Assembly (NCBI GenBank): GCA_033980235.1
Contig: CM067069.1
Span: forward strand, 18,375,650 to 18,439,649
From: Diadema setosum
Lineage: Eukaryota > Echinodermata > Echinoidea > Diadematoida > Diadematidae
Direction: 5' to 3'
Length of the DNA stretch: 64,000 nt
Part shown: piece after piece, positions 52,514-63,679 of the stretch
How positions within the stretch are numbered: position 1 is the stretch's first letter
Layout: every line of letters starts with the position of its first letter
Notes under the pieces: model-generated
The model's database searches: none
The model's input: the letters and a program-made list of their open reading frames with translations, nothing else
Told to the model about the DNA's origin: nothing
Program-made: the position numbers and the translations under genes

Positions 52514-53690
52514 GTAGGTGCAACATGACCCCCTCTCCATCTCCAACCCTAACCCTCCTTTTAAAAGTTAACGCAGTGAGAAGCAGAGAGATACGCAGCA
52601 TTGCAAGTGCTACCCAGTTCGTCTTGACTTTGGGAGGATTCTCCCCCACAGTGAGCTGCAACAGAAAAAGCAGAGATGATGTACCTCTCTCTATGAGTTC
52701 CGTCTGTAGATTACTCTTTCACACATCCTGAAATCTTGGAGTAGCCTCTTCCAGGGAATTTCGACACTATCACAGAGGCACGGAAGCAGCTGTAACAATT
52801 ATTACCTCACTCTGAAAACCTTGTTGGATGATGTATAGGCTCACGCTGTTTCACCTTTAGAAATTTTGCCACGTATATATCTATTAGAAAGGGTCATAGG
52901 CCTTTGTGATTATCAAAGTCAAATACCATCTTAGGCACAACAGAAAAACCTGATAGAGAGATATCTTCGTCGCGACGATGTCGCATTGTGCGTGTTTGAT
53001 GATTTGCATGTGAACAGGCGTCACGTGCATATGAATAAGCAACCGTGCATATGAATACACGTACTTTCTTTTCATACCTTTGTTTATTCGTCCCGACGAT
53101 AAGCGACGATAGAGAAAGGATTCCCTTTCACTAATCGTCGCTCTTCGTCCCGACTTACTAGCTATTTTCAAAGTTCGGCTTCTATTGTGCCTTGCGTTTC
53201 TTTTGTTAAAAACGTCGCATATCGTTCCCGACGAATCATTGTTCAACCGTCGGGAAATGTCCTGACTATATGGCTTCGTTTCAACGCCGCTTGTGTTCAA
53301 GTTTATGTTTTGTTAATCTTTACTTGTCACAGCATAAAGCCTATTATCCGTGTGATCTAAAACGTCGCATATCGTCCCGACGAATTACCATTACTGTACC
53401 ATCGAAATTCAGTCTCTGTTCCATCGTCGAGCAACGTCCAAAACGCGTGGCTACAGCTAATCCGCTGGGTGATGTGATTCGCAATGCCGAGTACGATAAT
53501 GGATGGGAAGTTTTGTGTTTTCACGAGAAAAAAAAATGTATTCTCGCTGCTATAGATAATTGTGAATAACAGGCCGACTTTCCGTCTTTTGTGCAAATTC
53601 TATAAGTTATGGCGATGTGAAAGGAGCCTTGACCGCAGTCGGTAGACATTGAATTTGTATTATCTTGTCTTTACGCGTAGCAAACACGGC
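52514..53690 (+). other. Start of downstream PBX intron with CpG-rich CCGACGA block
   Basis: From 52960 to about 53400 the motif CGTC(C/G)CGACGA recurs at least five times in both orientations, in otherwise AT-rich sequence. It includes the 12-nt palindrome TCGTCGCGACGA (52967-52978) and a hairpin at about 53098-53145 with AGCGACGAT arms. No final PBX exon recognised. Confidence 0.5.
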
Positions 53691-55340
53691 GGAGAGATTT
53701 TGTCCGGTGTACAAACGAAAACTTGACCATCGTTGCAAAACTTATTTCATAGTCGCCGTTCGTTGTCAAACTCCGACAACTTCTGTCATATTTTTTGCTG
53801 TAGAATACATTGAATTTTTTTTGTTACTTGACACAACATTGAATCAAATATTTGTATTTTAACAACGTGTTTACCTATTTATTATGTTGCGGCATTTACT
53901 TCAATTGGTCGTCGGCCTTCGCGTGGTTGTATTAATTGTTACAGACTGTACATTTATGTCGTCTTGTAAAATTTTAGAGCGGGCGGAGAGATTCTGTCCA
54001 ACGTTCAAACGGGAATTCGACCGCAGAACTTGTTTTAGCTGTCCATCCTTGCTGACTGTTCTCATGGTTTGTTATGCTAGAAAAGGGGTATCGATTTCAT
54101 GTTGTCAACATACCATAAAAATGCCAGCTGCATTCGCCTTTTAACTTTTCTGTAAAGGCGGATTTTTTTTCCACCTACATTGCGCCACACAGAAACTAGC
54201 GCAAACAGATAATTATGCGAATGTTTTCACTTGTATTATGTTTCAGGAGATGATGTCTTGGTTTCGGGCCGAGTGCGAAGAATTGTAAGGAAACTTGACT
54301 GTTATCGATATAATTGTTACGCTTCAGGTGGAGAGATTTTGTCCGACTTCCAAACGGGAACTAGACTACCACTGATTATTTCAGTTGGTTGTCTTTCTTT
54401 GTTAAACTCCGTTAACTTCTGTCATTTATGTAGCTGCATAGAATACATTGATTTCTGTGTTCTTTAACACATCATTGAATCAAATCTGTGTATTTTAATA
54501 CCGGATTTACCTTTTTACTTTGTTGCGGCATTTACTTCAACTGGTCGTCGGCCTTCGTCACGGTTGCAATATAATTGTTAAAATTTATGTCGTCCTGTAA
54601 ATTTTTAGAGCGGGAGGAGAGATTCCGTCCAGCTTTCAAACGGGAATTCGACTGAAGAACTTGTTTTAGCTGTCCATCCCGCTTTTGTCGATCCGTGTTT
54701 ACTGTTCTTATTGTTTGTTATTCTTAAAAAAGAAACAAAACAAAGACAAAAGATTTGATTTCATGTTGTCAACATACCATAGAATGTCATCTGCGTTCGC
54801 CGTTTAACTTTACTGTAAAGGCGGATTTTTTTTCTCGCCCTCTTTCCGCAACCAGAAACTAGCACCAAAAGAAAATTATGCAAATGTTTTCACTTGCCAT
54901 TATGTTTCGCCTAGAGCCCCTTTTACACTTTCACGGATTGCATTACGGATGACCACGGATCGTTGGTCCGGGATCATCCGTACTATTTCCGGGATGACCG
55001 TGTTGACTTCGTGAAGTCATCCGACATTATCTTTGATCCGGCATGTCCGCTGAAAAAAAAAGAGCTTGCTTAAGCCCCTTTTACACTTTCACGGATTGCT
55101 ACATGGATGACCACGGCTCGTCGTCCGTGGTGTTCCGGCATGCAAAATATCGATTTTCATCTCAATGACGATGTGAACACGATCCCAACTGGACGTCTAC
55201 ACGGACAAGTACGGCTTTAGAGCGGGAGGAGAGACATTTTCTGTAGCTTTCAAACGCAAATTCGACTGCAGAACCTGTTTCAGCTGTCCATCCGGCTTTT
55301 GTCAATCTCTGTTACCTGTTCTCACTGTTTGTTCAACTAC
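53691..55340. repeat. Diverged ~0.65-kb tandem repeat (two copies plus fragment)
   Basis: Segment 53691-54327 recurs at 54328-54905: both share GGAGAGATTTTGTCCG, TTGCGGCATTTACTTCAA, TGGTCGTCGGCCTTCG, TTCAAACGGGAATTCGAC and a terminal CTGTAAAGGCGGATTTTTTT. A third partial copy lies at 55218-55330 (AGAGCGGGAGGAGAGA onward). The ends of each copy (54150-54230 and 54808-54905) resemble half of the TACTGTAAAA MITE family. Confidence 0.75.
54913..55217. mobile_element. Pair of AGCCCCTTTTACACTTTCAC repeats
   Basis: The 27-nt sequence beginning AGCCCCTTTTACAC and ending CACGGATTGC occurs at 54915 and again at 55073, each followed by GGATGACCACGG. This could be two head-to-tail copies of a short element with internal GGATGACC/GGTCATCC complementarity. 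Boundaries and class are unclear. Confidence 0.5.
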
Positions 55341-55903
55341 AAAAAAAAAAAACACATAAAAATAATGTTTTCAGTATATGATGTCTCGGTTTCGGGACCA
55401 AACAAACAGCAACGACAACAAAACACGAAAATTTCGTGTTTTCGTGAAAGACAATTTAATTGTCTTTCCCGGCCGAGCGCGAAGAGTTGGTCTCTACAAT
55501 GGTAGATAACGAGTAGTAGACGAGTTGTAAGAAAACTTGGCTGCTACTAATAGCGTTATAATGTTATTACAATGTACTGTCGTTTCTCACCTCTTGTTGA
55601 GTTACGATATCTTCCGTTTAATCACACTTTATTCGTTTATTTGTCTCGCACAGTACATGCATTTTCTTAACGGCGATTTCTCTTCTTTTTTACTGCATTA
55701 TTGCAGATTAATACCAGACGCTTCGATGTGTTGTGTGATTATGTTTGTGTTGTGAAGAGTGTTGATACTTCGTGGAATTTATTTTTTATCTCGAGCGATT
55801 ATGGTGGTGGAGTTTCTAAATGTTGATAGGACAAGGACAAAATGATCTGAGTGATGGTGATGATGATTTTTTTGGTCCCGGTGTAAAATGAATGCTGGTG
55901 TAA

Positions 55904-57590
55904 GATTTCATGCTTTAACACCGTAAATATGCTTTTCTGCCCATCAGAAAAAAAATGCGTGCAGTTTGTTAACATGTAGAACATGTTTGATTAGACGAAA
56001 CTGGAATACTGAGGATATCCTTATTACATGTTTGGATTAGTTTCTTTTTGATAGCAGCGGAATAGTATGCAATGAAAACCAACTTATGGTTGATATGCTA
56101 GTTACCGAGTCTAATATGATATACTGTTTTATTGATTATTACATCACGTTCGATAATTACGGACTTACATGTACTCTTTGATTATCATAATTTTGCGATT
56201 TCCGTCTTTAACGTTAACTTTCAATATTCTATTATACATGAAAAGGGCGTCTGTCATTTTAGACATTAAATCGTGCATGATTATCTCTTTTGGATAGTTT
56301 ATCTCGACTAGGGTTTGTTTCATTCAACTTATTACTTTTTTACTTTCAGATACGTGCATTCTCCCAACTGTCGGGGCAAGTTTCCAAATACGATTGAATA
56401 CCTTAATATGCTTTTAATTGCACCACGTGCCCATGCAAGAGACAAACTTCCCTTTTCTTGTAATTGGTGGACATCGTAGTGTCAATAGAATATGAGAATA
56501 ATAGTTACGTCAGGTTAGAGGGGCGTATCAATTTTGAACTTTGTGTTTGAAAGGCTATTGTCTTCTTAAAGACGGTTAGTGATGTTGCTCAAATCGACTG
56601 GAGCAAGCAATCTTATGATGCATGCTCGGATCTATAAAGGCTTAATGGTCTGATGCTACTACATTCCCAGTAAAAAGAGACGGAACGAAAAAGACATCAG
56701 TGGTACACAGGATGTGGTTGCCTCGGCGACGCTTTCTATTGTCGGGATGGGGATAAAGATGATGGAGGTCCTTTTGTAACGTGAAATGTTGAGCGCGTGG
56801 CTATCTTAATCTCCTGAAAGTAGCTAGATAGTAGAAGTCCATTCAAAAAGAAACTATACCGCGTTCTATTGAAGTGTATATCCGAGAAAGCTATGCTCGC
56901 TGTGTTGAATACAGGCTGGCACAGCTGACAGCGGTATTCAAACTTTTGCTGATCACTTGATGATTTGACGATTACATGTAATAGAATACTTTAAAAGAAC
57001 CCTTGGGAGTGTGACGGAATTTCGAATACAATACTAACAGTTCTCCTCCCGTCCGTAGATGAATTTTTCAGTGTTAACTTAAGTTTGACAATTATTTACT
57101 GCCTTACACTTGAACCTAATTTGGCGATTATGCTTCACCTTTTCTTCGTAAGATGTATAAATCCAACAATGTCGATCAAATTATTAGACAGTTAGTCCTT
57201 AAGTTGTTGATGTCACTGACCATCCGAAGAGCGATGTGTATTGGAAGACGAGGTTTAAACTCTTGCTTGGTTTTGAATTGTTTTACCGCGTTAGTTGCAA
57301 CAAACGAACAGAGATTTTTACTGTAAAATGAGAAATGTTCGCATGCATGATGATGTCTCGAATTTCCAGGGAACCAAAAGATTAGCATGCTAGGGGAAGT
57401 TCTTGCCTACACTATGATAACAATGCATTTCATACCAGCAGCAATGAGAAAATTTTCATGCCGCGGAGAAAATTGTCGGCTCCGTGCGTGAAATTTTCAG
57501 GCTGCGAATCTGCCGTATTTCGCAGTGCCCTAATATCAATAAAAATCAGTAATCGCCCATGACCTATCGGGTGAAAGATTGATGAATCCA
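55904..57590. repeat. 1.69-kb duplicated unit, copy 1
   Basis: Runs from GATTTCATGCTTTAACACCG to GGTGAAAGATTGATGAATCC. It aligns end to end with 58414-60104 with only scattered substitutions and small indels. It contains a TACTGTAAAA-family MITE at 57319-57527. No protein with recognisable similarity is encoded in either strand. Confidence 0.9.
57319..57527. mobile_element. MITE, TACTGTAAAA family, nested in duplicated unit copy 1
   Basis: Starts TACTGTAAAATGAGAAATG and ends TATTTCGCAGTG (eroded CACAGTA end). Shares AAGTTCTTGCCTACAC with the copy at 38368-38578. Present at the same place in copy 2, so it inserted before the duplication. Confidence 0.7.
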
Positions 57591-57767
57591 TATTTAAATG
57601 CATTATCGTGTTTGAGTCTTATCACAATTTGACGGTATTTCAATTGACTATCAGACTATTCCTGACATTATTCATAAGACAGGGGGAGACGCTTCGATAC
57701 GAAATGCACCAATATCAATTAAGACTCGTTTTTCCAGGAGCTATATAAGGAAAACAGATATGAAACG

Positions 57768-58096
57768 CAATCAAGAATACTCTCTTTGACAGGATACTGT
57801 GAAAATATTAAGAATTTGTTTTGGTTCTTGTGTTTTTGCTTTTGCTTTTTTTTATGGGGGGGGGGGTGCGCTGTGGCACCATGGATAAGAATCAAAACTC
57901 CCAGACGTGTAGGACTCGAGTTCGATTCCCGCCCGCAGCGATTACGTCCTATCACGTCCAGTAACAACACTAGGGTAATAATGTCAGACACTCTTATAGC
58001 TTGGGAACTGGCAGCACCGAAGATTCTGGTCTAAATAGAAAAGAACGTTTTACGATTGTTATCATTATTACTTTTATTGTTATTATTATGATTTAA
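57768..58096. repeat. Repeat segment with tRNA-like promoter boxes (copy 1)
   Basis: This segment recurs at 61105-61631. It carries TGGCACCATGG (57874-57884; 10 of 11 matches to a tRNA A box) and AGTTCGATTCC (57919-57929; 10 of 11 to a B box), spaced 34 nt apart, downstream of a G run. This suggests a tRNA-derived SINE head. No intact tRNA cloverleaf was found. Confidence 0.55.
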
Positions 58097-58413
58097 AGAG
58101 AAGTAGGATTTGTCGGGGCGATCTATAACGGGCCGTTAACGATCGATACGACACTGTACAGGCATGATTGAACCTGGAAACATTGAACTGCACTTTGCTT
58201 GAATACGAGTTCATTCTGAAGCAAATTGTTTTTACACAACAATAGATTTGTAATGTACTCTCAAATGAATCCACCAATGATTGAAACAATCATCTCCCTG
58301 CATTCCTACGGATTCCCACTTATCAGTTAGTAGCCATTTCCTTGAATATTTCATTAACACTTTCAAAGTATCACGAAGAAGGCTATGGGCTGAATTCTCA
58401 ACTCAATCAAAAC

Positions 58414-60104
58414 GATTTCATGTTTTAACACCGTAAATATGCTTCTCTGCCCATCGGAAAAAAAATGCGTGCAGTTTGTTAACATGTAGGACATGTTTGA
58501 TTAGACGAAACTGGAATACTGAGGATATCCTTATTACATGTTTGGATTAGTTTCTTTTTGATAGCAGCGGAATAGTATGCAATGAAAACCAACTTATGGT
58601 TGATATGCTAGTTACCGAGTCTAATATGATACACTGTTTTATTGATTATTACAACACGTTCGATAATTACGGACTTACATGTACTCTTTGATTATCATCA
58701 TTTTGCGATTTCCGTCTTTAACGTTAACTTTCAATATTCTATTATACATGAAAAGGGCGTCTGCCATTTAGACATTAAATCGTGCATTATTATCTCTTTT
58801 GGATAGTTTATCTCGACTAGGGTTTGTTTCATTCAACATATTACTTTTTTTTTTTACTTTCAGATACGTGCATTCTCCCAACTCTCGGGGCAAGTTTCCA
58901 AATACGATTGAATATCTTATGCTTTTAATTGCACCACGTGCCCATCTTATGCTAGAGACAAACTTCCCTTTTCTTGTAATTGATGGACATCGTTGTGTCA
59001 ATAGAATATGAGAATAATAGTTACGTCAGGTTAGAGGGGCGTATCAATTTTGAACTTTGTGTTTGAAAGGCTATTGTCTTCTTAAAGACGGTTAATGATG
59101 TTGCTCAAATCGACTGGAGCAAGCAATCTTATGATGCATGCTCGGATCTATAAAGGCTTAATGGTCTGATGCTACTACATTCCCAGTAAAAAGAGACGGG
59201 ACGAAAAAGACATCAGTGATACACAGGATGTGGTTGCCTCGGCGACGCTTTCTATTGTCGGGATGGGGATAAAGATGATGGAGGTCCTTTTGTAACGTGA
59301 AATGTTGAGCGCGTGGCTATCTTAATCTCCTGAAGGTAGCTAGATAGTAGAAGTCCATTCAAAAAGAAACTATACCGCGTTCTATTGAAGTGTATATCCG
59401 AGAAAGCTGTTCTCGCTGTGTTGAATACAGGCTGGCACAGCTGACAGCGGTATTCAAACTTTTGCTGATCACTTGATGATTTGACGATTACATGTCATAG
59501 AATATTTTAAATGAACCCTTGGGAGTGTGACGGAATTTCGAATACAATACTAACAGTTCTCCTCCCGTCCGTAGATGATTTTTTCAATGTTAACTTAAGT
59601 TTGACAATTATTTACTGCCTTACACTTGAACCTAATTTGGCGATTATGCTTCACGTTTTCTTCGTAAGATGTATAAATCCAACAATGTCGATCAAATTAT
59701 AAGACAGTTAGTCCTTAAGTTGTTGATGTCACTGACCATCCGAAGAGTGATGTGTATTGGAAGACGAGGTTTAAACTCTTGCTTGGTTTTGAATTGTTTT
59801 ACCGCGTAAGTTGCAACATACGAACAGAGATTTTTACTGCAAAATGAGAAATGTTCGCGTGCATGACGATGTCTCGAATTTCCAGAGAGCCAAAAGATTA
59901 GCATGCTAGTGGAAGTTCTTGCCTACACTATGATAATAATGCGTTTCATACCAGCAGCAATGAGAACATTTTCATGCCGTGGAGAAAATTGTCGGCTCTG
60001 GACGTGAAATTTTCAGGCTGCGAATCTCGTATTTCGCAGAGCCCTAATATCTATAAAAATCAGTAATCGCCCATGACCTATCGGGTGAAAGATTAATGAA
60101 TCCA
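58414..60104. repeat. 1.69-kb duplicated unit, copy 2
   Basis: Same order and nearly the same length (1691 against 1687 nt) as copy 1, 2510 nt downstream. Small differences include a longer T run before TACTTTCAG near 58848 and a few indels. It is followed directly by the truncated family-1 foldback arm at 60118-60245. Confidence 0.9.
59835..60041. mobile_element. MITE, TACTGTAAAA family, nested in copy 2
   Basis: Orthologous in position to the insertion in copy 1; starts TACTGCAAAATGAGAAATG and ends ATTTCGCAGA. Confidence 0.7.
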
Positions 60105-60117
60105 GCCTTCAGTGAGC

Positions 60118-60245
60118 AGAAACTTCAAAAATTCATAACTTTTAAACGGATTGTCCGATTTTCCTCAAACTCTCAATGATGTGCTCTACTAATATTGCTG
60201 CATTCACTCAAGCCGCATGTCTATGAAGGTGAACTTGTCCTTTAA
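60118..60245. mobile_element. Truncated right arm of TTAA foldback family 1
   Basis: Matches the right arm of the 24800-25374 element from AAAAATTCATAACTTTT to AAGGTGAACTTGTCCT, again ending at TTAA. The left arm is absent, so it cannot fold. It sits at the end of duplicated unit copy 2 and is lacking from copy 1. Confidence 0.75.
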
Positions 60246-60768
60246 TTTTACCCATGCCCTACCAAAAAAAAAAAAAAGATCAACATCAATGGAATGCATT
60301 GCCAAGAGTTATAAAAAGCCAATTTCTCTTGCGTAATAATTATGTCTCAGAAGTGTGTTTAATTGTTCGGTTGTGCCTCGCTTTATGATTACAATAATAT
60401 GTATGTTCAACCATTTCTTTTCCGTCACCTTGAAAAGGAAGCCAAAATTCAAGCAAAGAAGTCAAGTTTTCTTCAATGAGAGGCAATCATTAAGATACAG
60501 TCATTCCAAAAAAAAAAGAAAGTATCATTACTTTTGCTCTAGAGAATAATATCCATTATCATGTATCAGACACTGTATAGAGCGGATTAGATTTTCTGAA
60601 AGTCTGTACACTTATCTCGAAACTTGGATAGAGTGCGATGTATATGAATTTGCCAACTGTTTACCGATATTATAGGCCCCATTCCGCATTTAAACTGTCG
60701 ACATATTTTCGTGGTCCAAATCAGATAATGGACAGCGTGATATTTAAAACCAAAATATGATGAAAAAT
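60246..60768. other. Non-coding spacer between repeat units
   Basis: AT-rich sequence with an A14 run at 60261-60274 and an A10 run near 60508; no match to the duplicated unit and no gene seen. Confidence 0.55.
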
Positions 60769-61104
60769 AATGATGTTGCTCAAATCGACTGGAGCAAGCA
60801 ATCTTATGATGCACGCTCGGATCTATAAAGGCTTGATGGTCTGATGCTACTACATTCCCAGTAAAAAGAGACGGGACGAAAAAGACATCAGTGGTACACA
60901 GGATGTGGTTGCCTCGGCGACGCTTTCTATAGTCGGGATTGGGACAAAGATGATGGAGGTCCTAGTCTTTTGTAACGTGAAGTGTTGAGCGCGTGGCTAT
61001 CTTAATCTCCTGAAAGTAGCTAGATAGTAAGTCCATTCAAAAAGAGACTGCCGCATTCTATTGAACTGTATATCCGAGAAAGCTATTCTTTGTGTTGACG
61101 ACAC
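60769..61104. repeat. Duplicated unit, partial copy 3
   Basis: Matches the GATGTTGCTCAAATCGACTG-to-AAAGCTAT core of copies 1 and 2 (from about 56580 and 59096), with a few indels, then joins directly to the SINE-like segment. It lacks both outer thirds of the unit. Confidence 0.85.
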
Positions 61105-61631
61105 TCAACCAAGAATACTCTTTTTGACAGGATACTTTTAAAATATCAAGAATTGCAAATCTTCACTATTGCAGGGATGAACCATATGAACGGTTTTATG
61201 CCAATTCGCATATTTTTGTTTTTGGTATTTTATTTCTGATGGGGTGGGGGGGGGGGGGTGATGGGGGCACTGTGGCACCAAGACCCGAATTCGATTCCCG
61301 CACAGCGATTACGTCCTATTTCGTCCTATGGCAACGATAGGGCAATAATGTCAGGCACTCTGATCAGTGGCGGATCCGGAGGGGGCGCAACCGGCGCACA
61401 CCCCCTTTATTTTTCATAAAAAACAAAAGAAATAAAAAGAAAAGCAATGAAATGAAACCCGGAAGTGGCACCAGAAATATAAGTCACGCCCCCCCCCCCC
61501 TTTACAGAATTCCTGGATCCACCCCTGCTGATTGCTATAGCACTGACAGCACCGAAGAGTCTACATGTTTAATAGAGAAGACCTGTTTACATTTATTATC
61601 ATTTTTATTGTTAATGTTATCATAATGATTA
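61105..61631. repeat. SINE-like segment (copy 2), interrupted by a MITE
   Basis: Matches 57768-58096. The A box (TGGCACCA) and B box (ATTCGATTCC) remain, but the sequence between them has lost about 24 nt. A 163-bp element inserted at 61365-61527. Confidence 0.6.
61360..61532. mobile_element. hAT-like MITE, 163 bp
   Basis: Begins CAGTGGCGGATCCGGAGG and ends CCTGGATCCACCCCTG, giving terminal inverted repeats of the CAGNGGCGGATCC type seen in hAT-derived elements. CTGAT flanks both sides (61360-61364, 61528-61532). Comparison with the uninterrupted copy at 57768-58096 supports a clean insertion. Confidence 0.7.
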
Positions 61632-62339
61632 AGAAAAATAAGAATTACATAGATATCCCACACGACAGAGTGATATGTTTCTTATACCGAAAATCAGGTT
61701 ACGATTATTACATACTACTTTTATTTACAGTGGCCCCAAATTATGGAATTCTTTAGATTGCAAATTACGACGAACTGCTGGTGGCGTACATTCAAACGTA
61801 AGCTTCAAAATATAAACGTTTTTCGCAGTATTCTGGTGATAATACGAAATAACTTGATTTAGCTGATGATTTGAAATGATGGATATTGATATAGATTATT
61901 CAGCATGATTGTAGAGCAGGTCTAAACATGGCTTTATATTACTATTTTCTTTCATTATTCTGTCCTCTTGCAGCTGAAGGTACAATCGTTTATATAGCTG
62001 TCTCTATGACGGTCTTAAGTTGGTGATTTCTCCTCTTCCTCTTTCTCATTCTCTTCTCCTTGTTCCGTGTGTGAGAGTGCACGCACGCTTGTCCAGGTGT
62101 ACATGCGTGCGTGCAGTGTGTGTGTGTGTGAGTGCTGTGTTGATGTTCTTTCAGGGAACCTAATCCTACAAGCATCTGCTCCTATGTAGGGTCCCTTCGC
62201 ACACAAGTTTATCTATCCGTCATGAACGACTACCTTTGAGAATAAATTTCAATTGATTTGTTCTATATGTAAATACTATATACTGAACTCATAACTTATA
62301 ATTAATGTGTCACTTTACATTGTCATTGACGGATGTCAA
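61632..62339. other. Non-coding stretch
   Basis: AT-rich sequence with a short (TG)n at 62117-62132 and a pyrimidine tract at about 62025-62060. No gene seen. Confidence 0.55.
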
Positions 62340-63280
62340 TACTAACAGTTTCTTTTCGATAGCAGCGGAATGTAGTATGTAATGAAAGCTGACTAATGTA
62401 TGAGTTTTTATACGATACACTGCCATTGATTATTGTAAATCGCTTAAAGAAACAAGGATTTACATGATTGTAATCTTTGATTACCATAATTTTGCGATTT
62501 TCGTCGTTAACGTTAACTTTCAATATATCTATTAATATGTATTAAAACGGCGTGGGCCATTCTAGCTATGAAACAGAGTATCATAATTTATGGTGCTTAG
62601 ATATTCTCGACAATGGTTTGTTTCATTAAACATATCAAAATTGTTTTACTTTTAATTACATACATTCCATCAAATTTTGGGGCAAGTTTACAATGTGAAT
62701 GAGTGTCTAATGCTTTGAATATTTGCACCATGTGGCCATTTTTATGCAAGAGCAAAACTCTTCTTTTCTTGTACTTGGTGGACACCATGCGTCTATAGAA
62801 TATGAGAATAATAGTTACTTCACGCTAGAGGGGCGTATCAATTTTGAACTTCGTGTTTGAAAGGCTTTTGTCATCTTAAAGACGACTAATGATGTAGCTC
62901 AAATCGACTGGAGCAAGCCCTCTTACGACGCATGCTCGGATCTATAAAGACTTTATGGTCTACTGCTCCGATATTCCCAAAAGAGACGGGACGAAAAAAC
63001 ATCAGTACACATGGATGTGGTTGCTTAGGCGACGCTTTGTATTGTCGGGATGGGGATAAAGATGACAGAGGTCCTTTTATAACGTTAAATGTTGAGTGCG
63101 TGGCAATTTTAATCTCCCGAAAGTAGGTAGATAGTAGAAGTCCATTCAAAAGGAAACTGCCGCGTTCTATTGAACTGTATATCCGAGTAAGCTGTTCTCG
63201 CTGTGTTGACTTAAGCTGACACAGCTGACAGCAGTATTCTTACTGTTGCTGATCACTTGTTGATTTGACGATTATTATAC
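62340..63280. repeat. Duplicated unit, diverged partial copy 4
   Basis: Follows the order of copies 1 and 2 from TTTCTTTTCGATAGCAGCGG to GATTTGACGATTAT, with many substitutions and small deletions. It is clearly older than the copy 1/copy 2 pair, and no MITE is present at its end. Confidence 0.85.
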
Positions 63281-63679
63281 CTTTTACGAGAAAAAATAGC
63301 AAACAAACAAAGCAAAGCAAAAAACAAAAAAACGAACGAATGTTGCTAGCCAAATAACTGAACAGTTCGTAAACTGAAGTTCCTTCAAACTTTTAAAGAT
63401 TAATACCCGTTCAGTTTTCATGAACGTGAAATTGTCAGGATTTTGCTGTCTAACTGGGTAATGGCTGCATCACAAACTTGCAGTGAATTTGTCTCGGCAG
63501 ACAAGATCTTTCATATATTTCTGTGATTTAGTTTTTAATCAAGTGATTAATCAATCCCTTTCTACAGTTCAGTAATCATATTTCACCACTGTTCGATATT
63601 TCTACTATGGGTCCAAAGAAAGGCTATAGAAGCATGATATGTTGCTTTGATATATAATCATGATCTTCGCGTTGATTCC
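63281..63679. other. Non-coding stretch
   Basis: A-rich CAAA/GAAC segment at 63298-63340, then unremarkable AT-rich sequence. No gene seen. Confidence 0.5.

Noticed and set aside
52543..52556. AACCCTAACCCT, a telomere-like dimer just after the last visible exon
   Set aside because: Only two units, in a CT-rich tract; expected by chance in such sequence.
62886..63149. 87-codon minus-strand frame in duplicated unit copy 4, with related short frames in other copies
   Set aside because: The frame is broken in copies 1-3 and has no known domain. The similarity is the DNA repeat itself.
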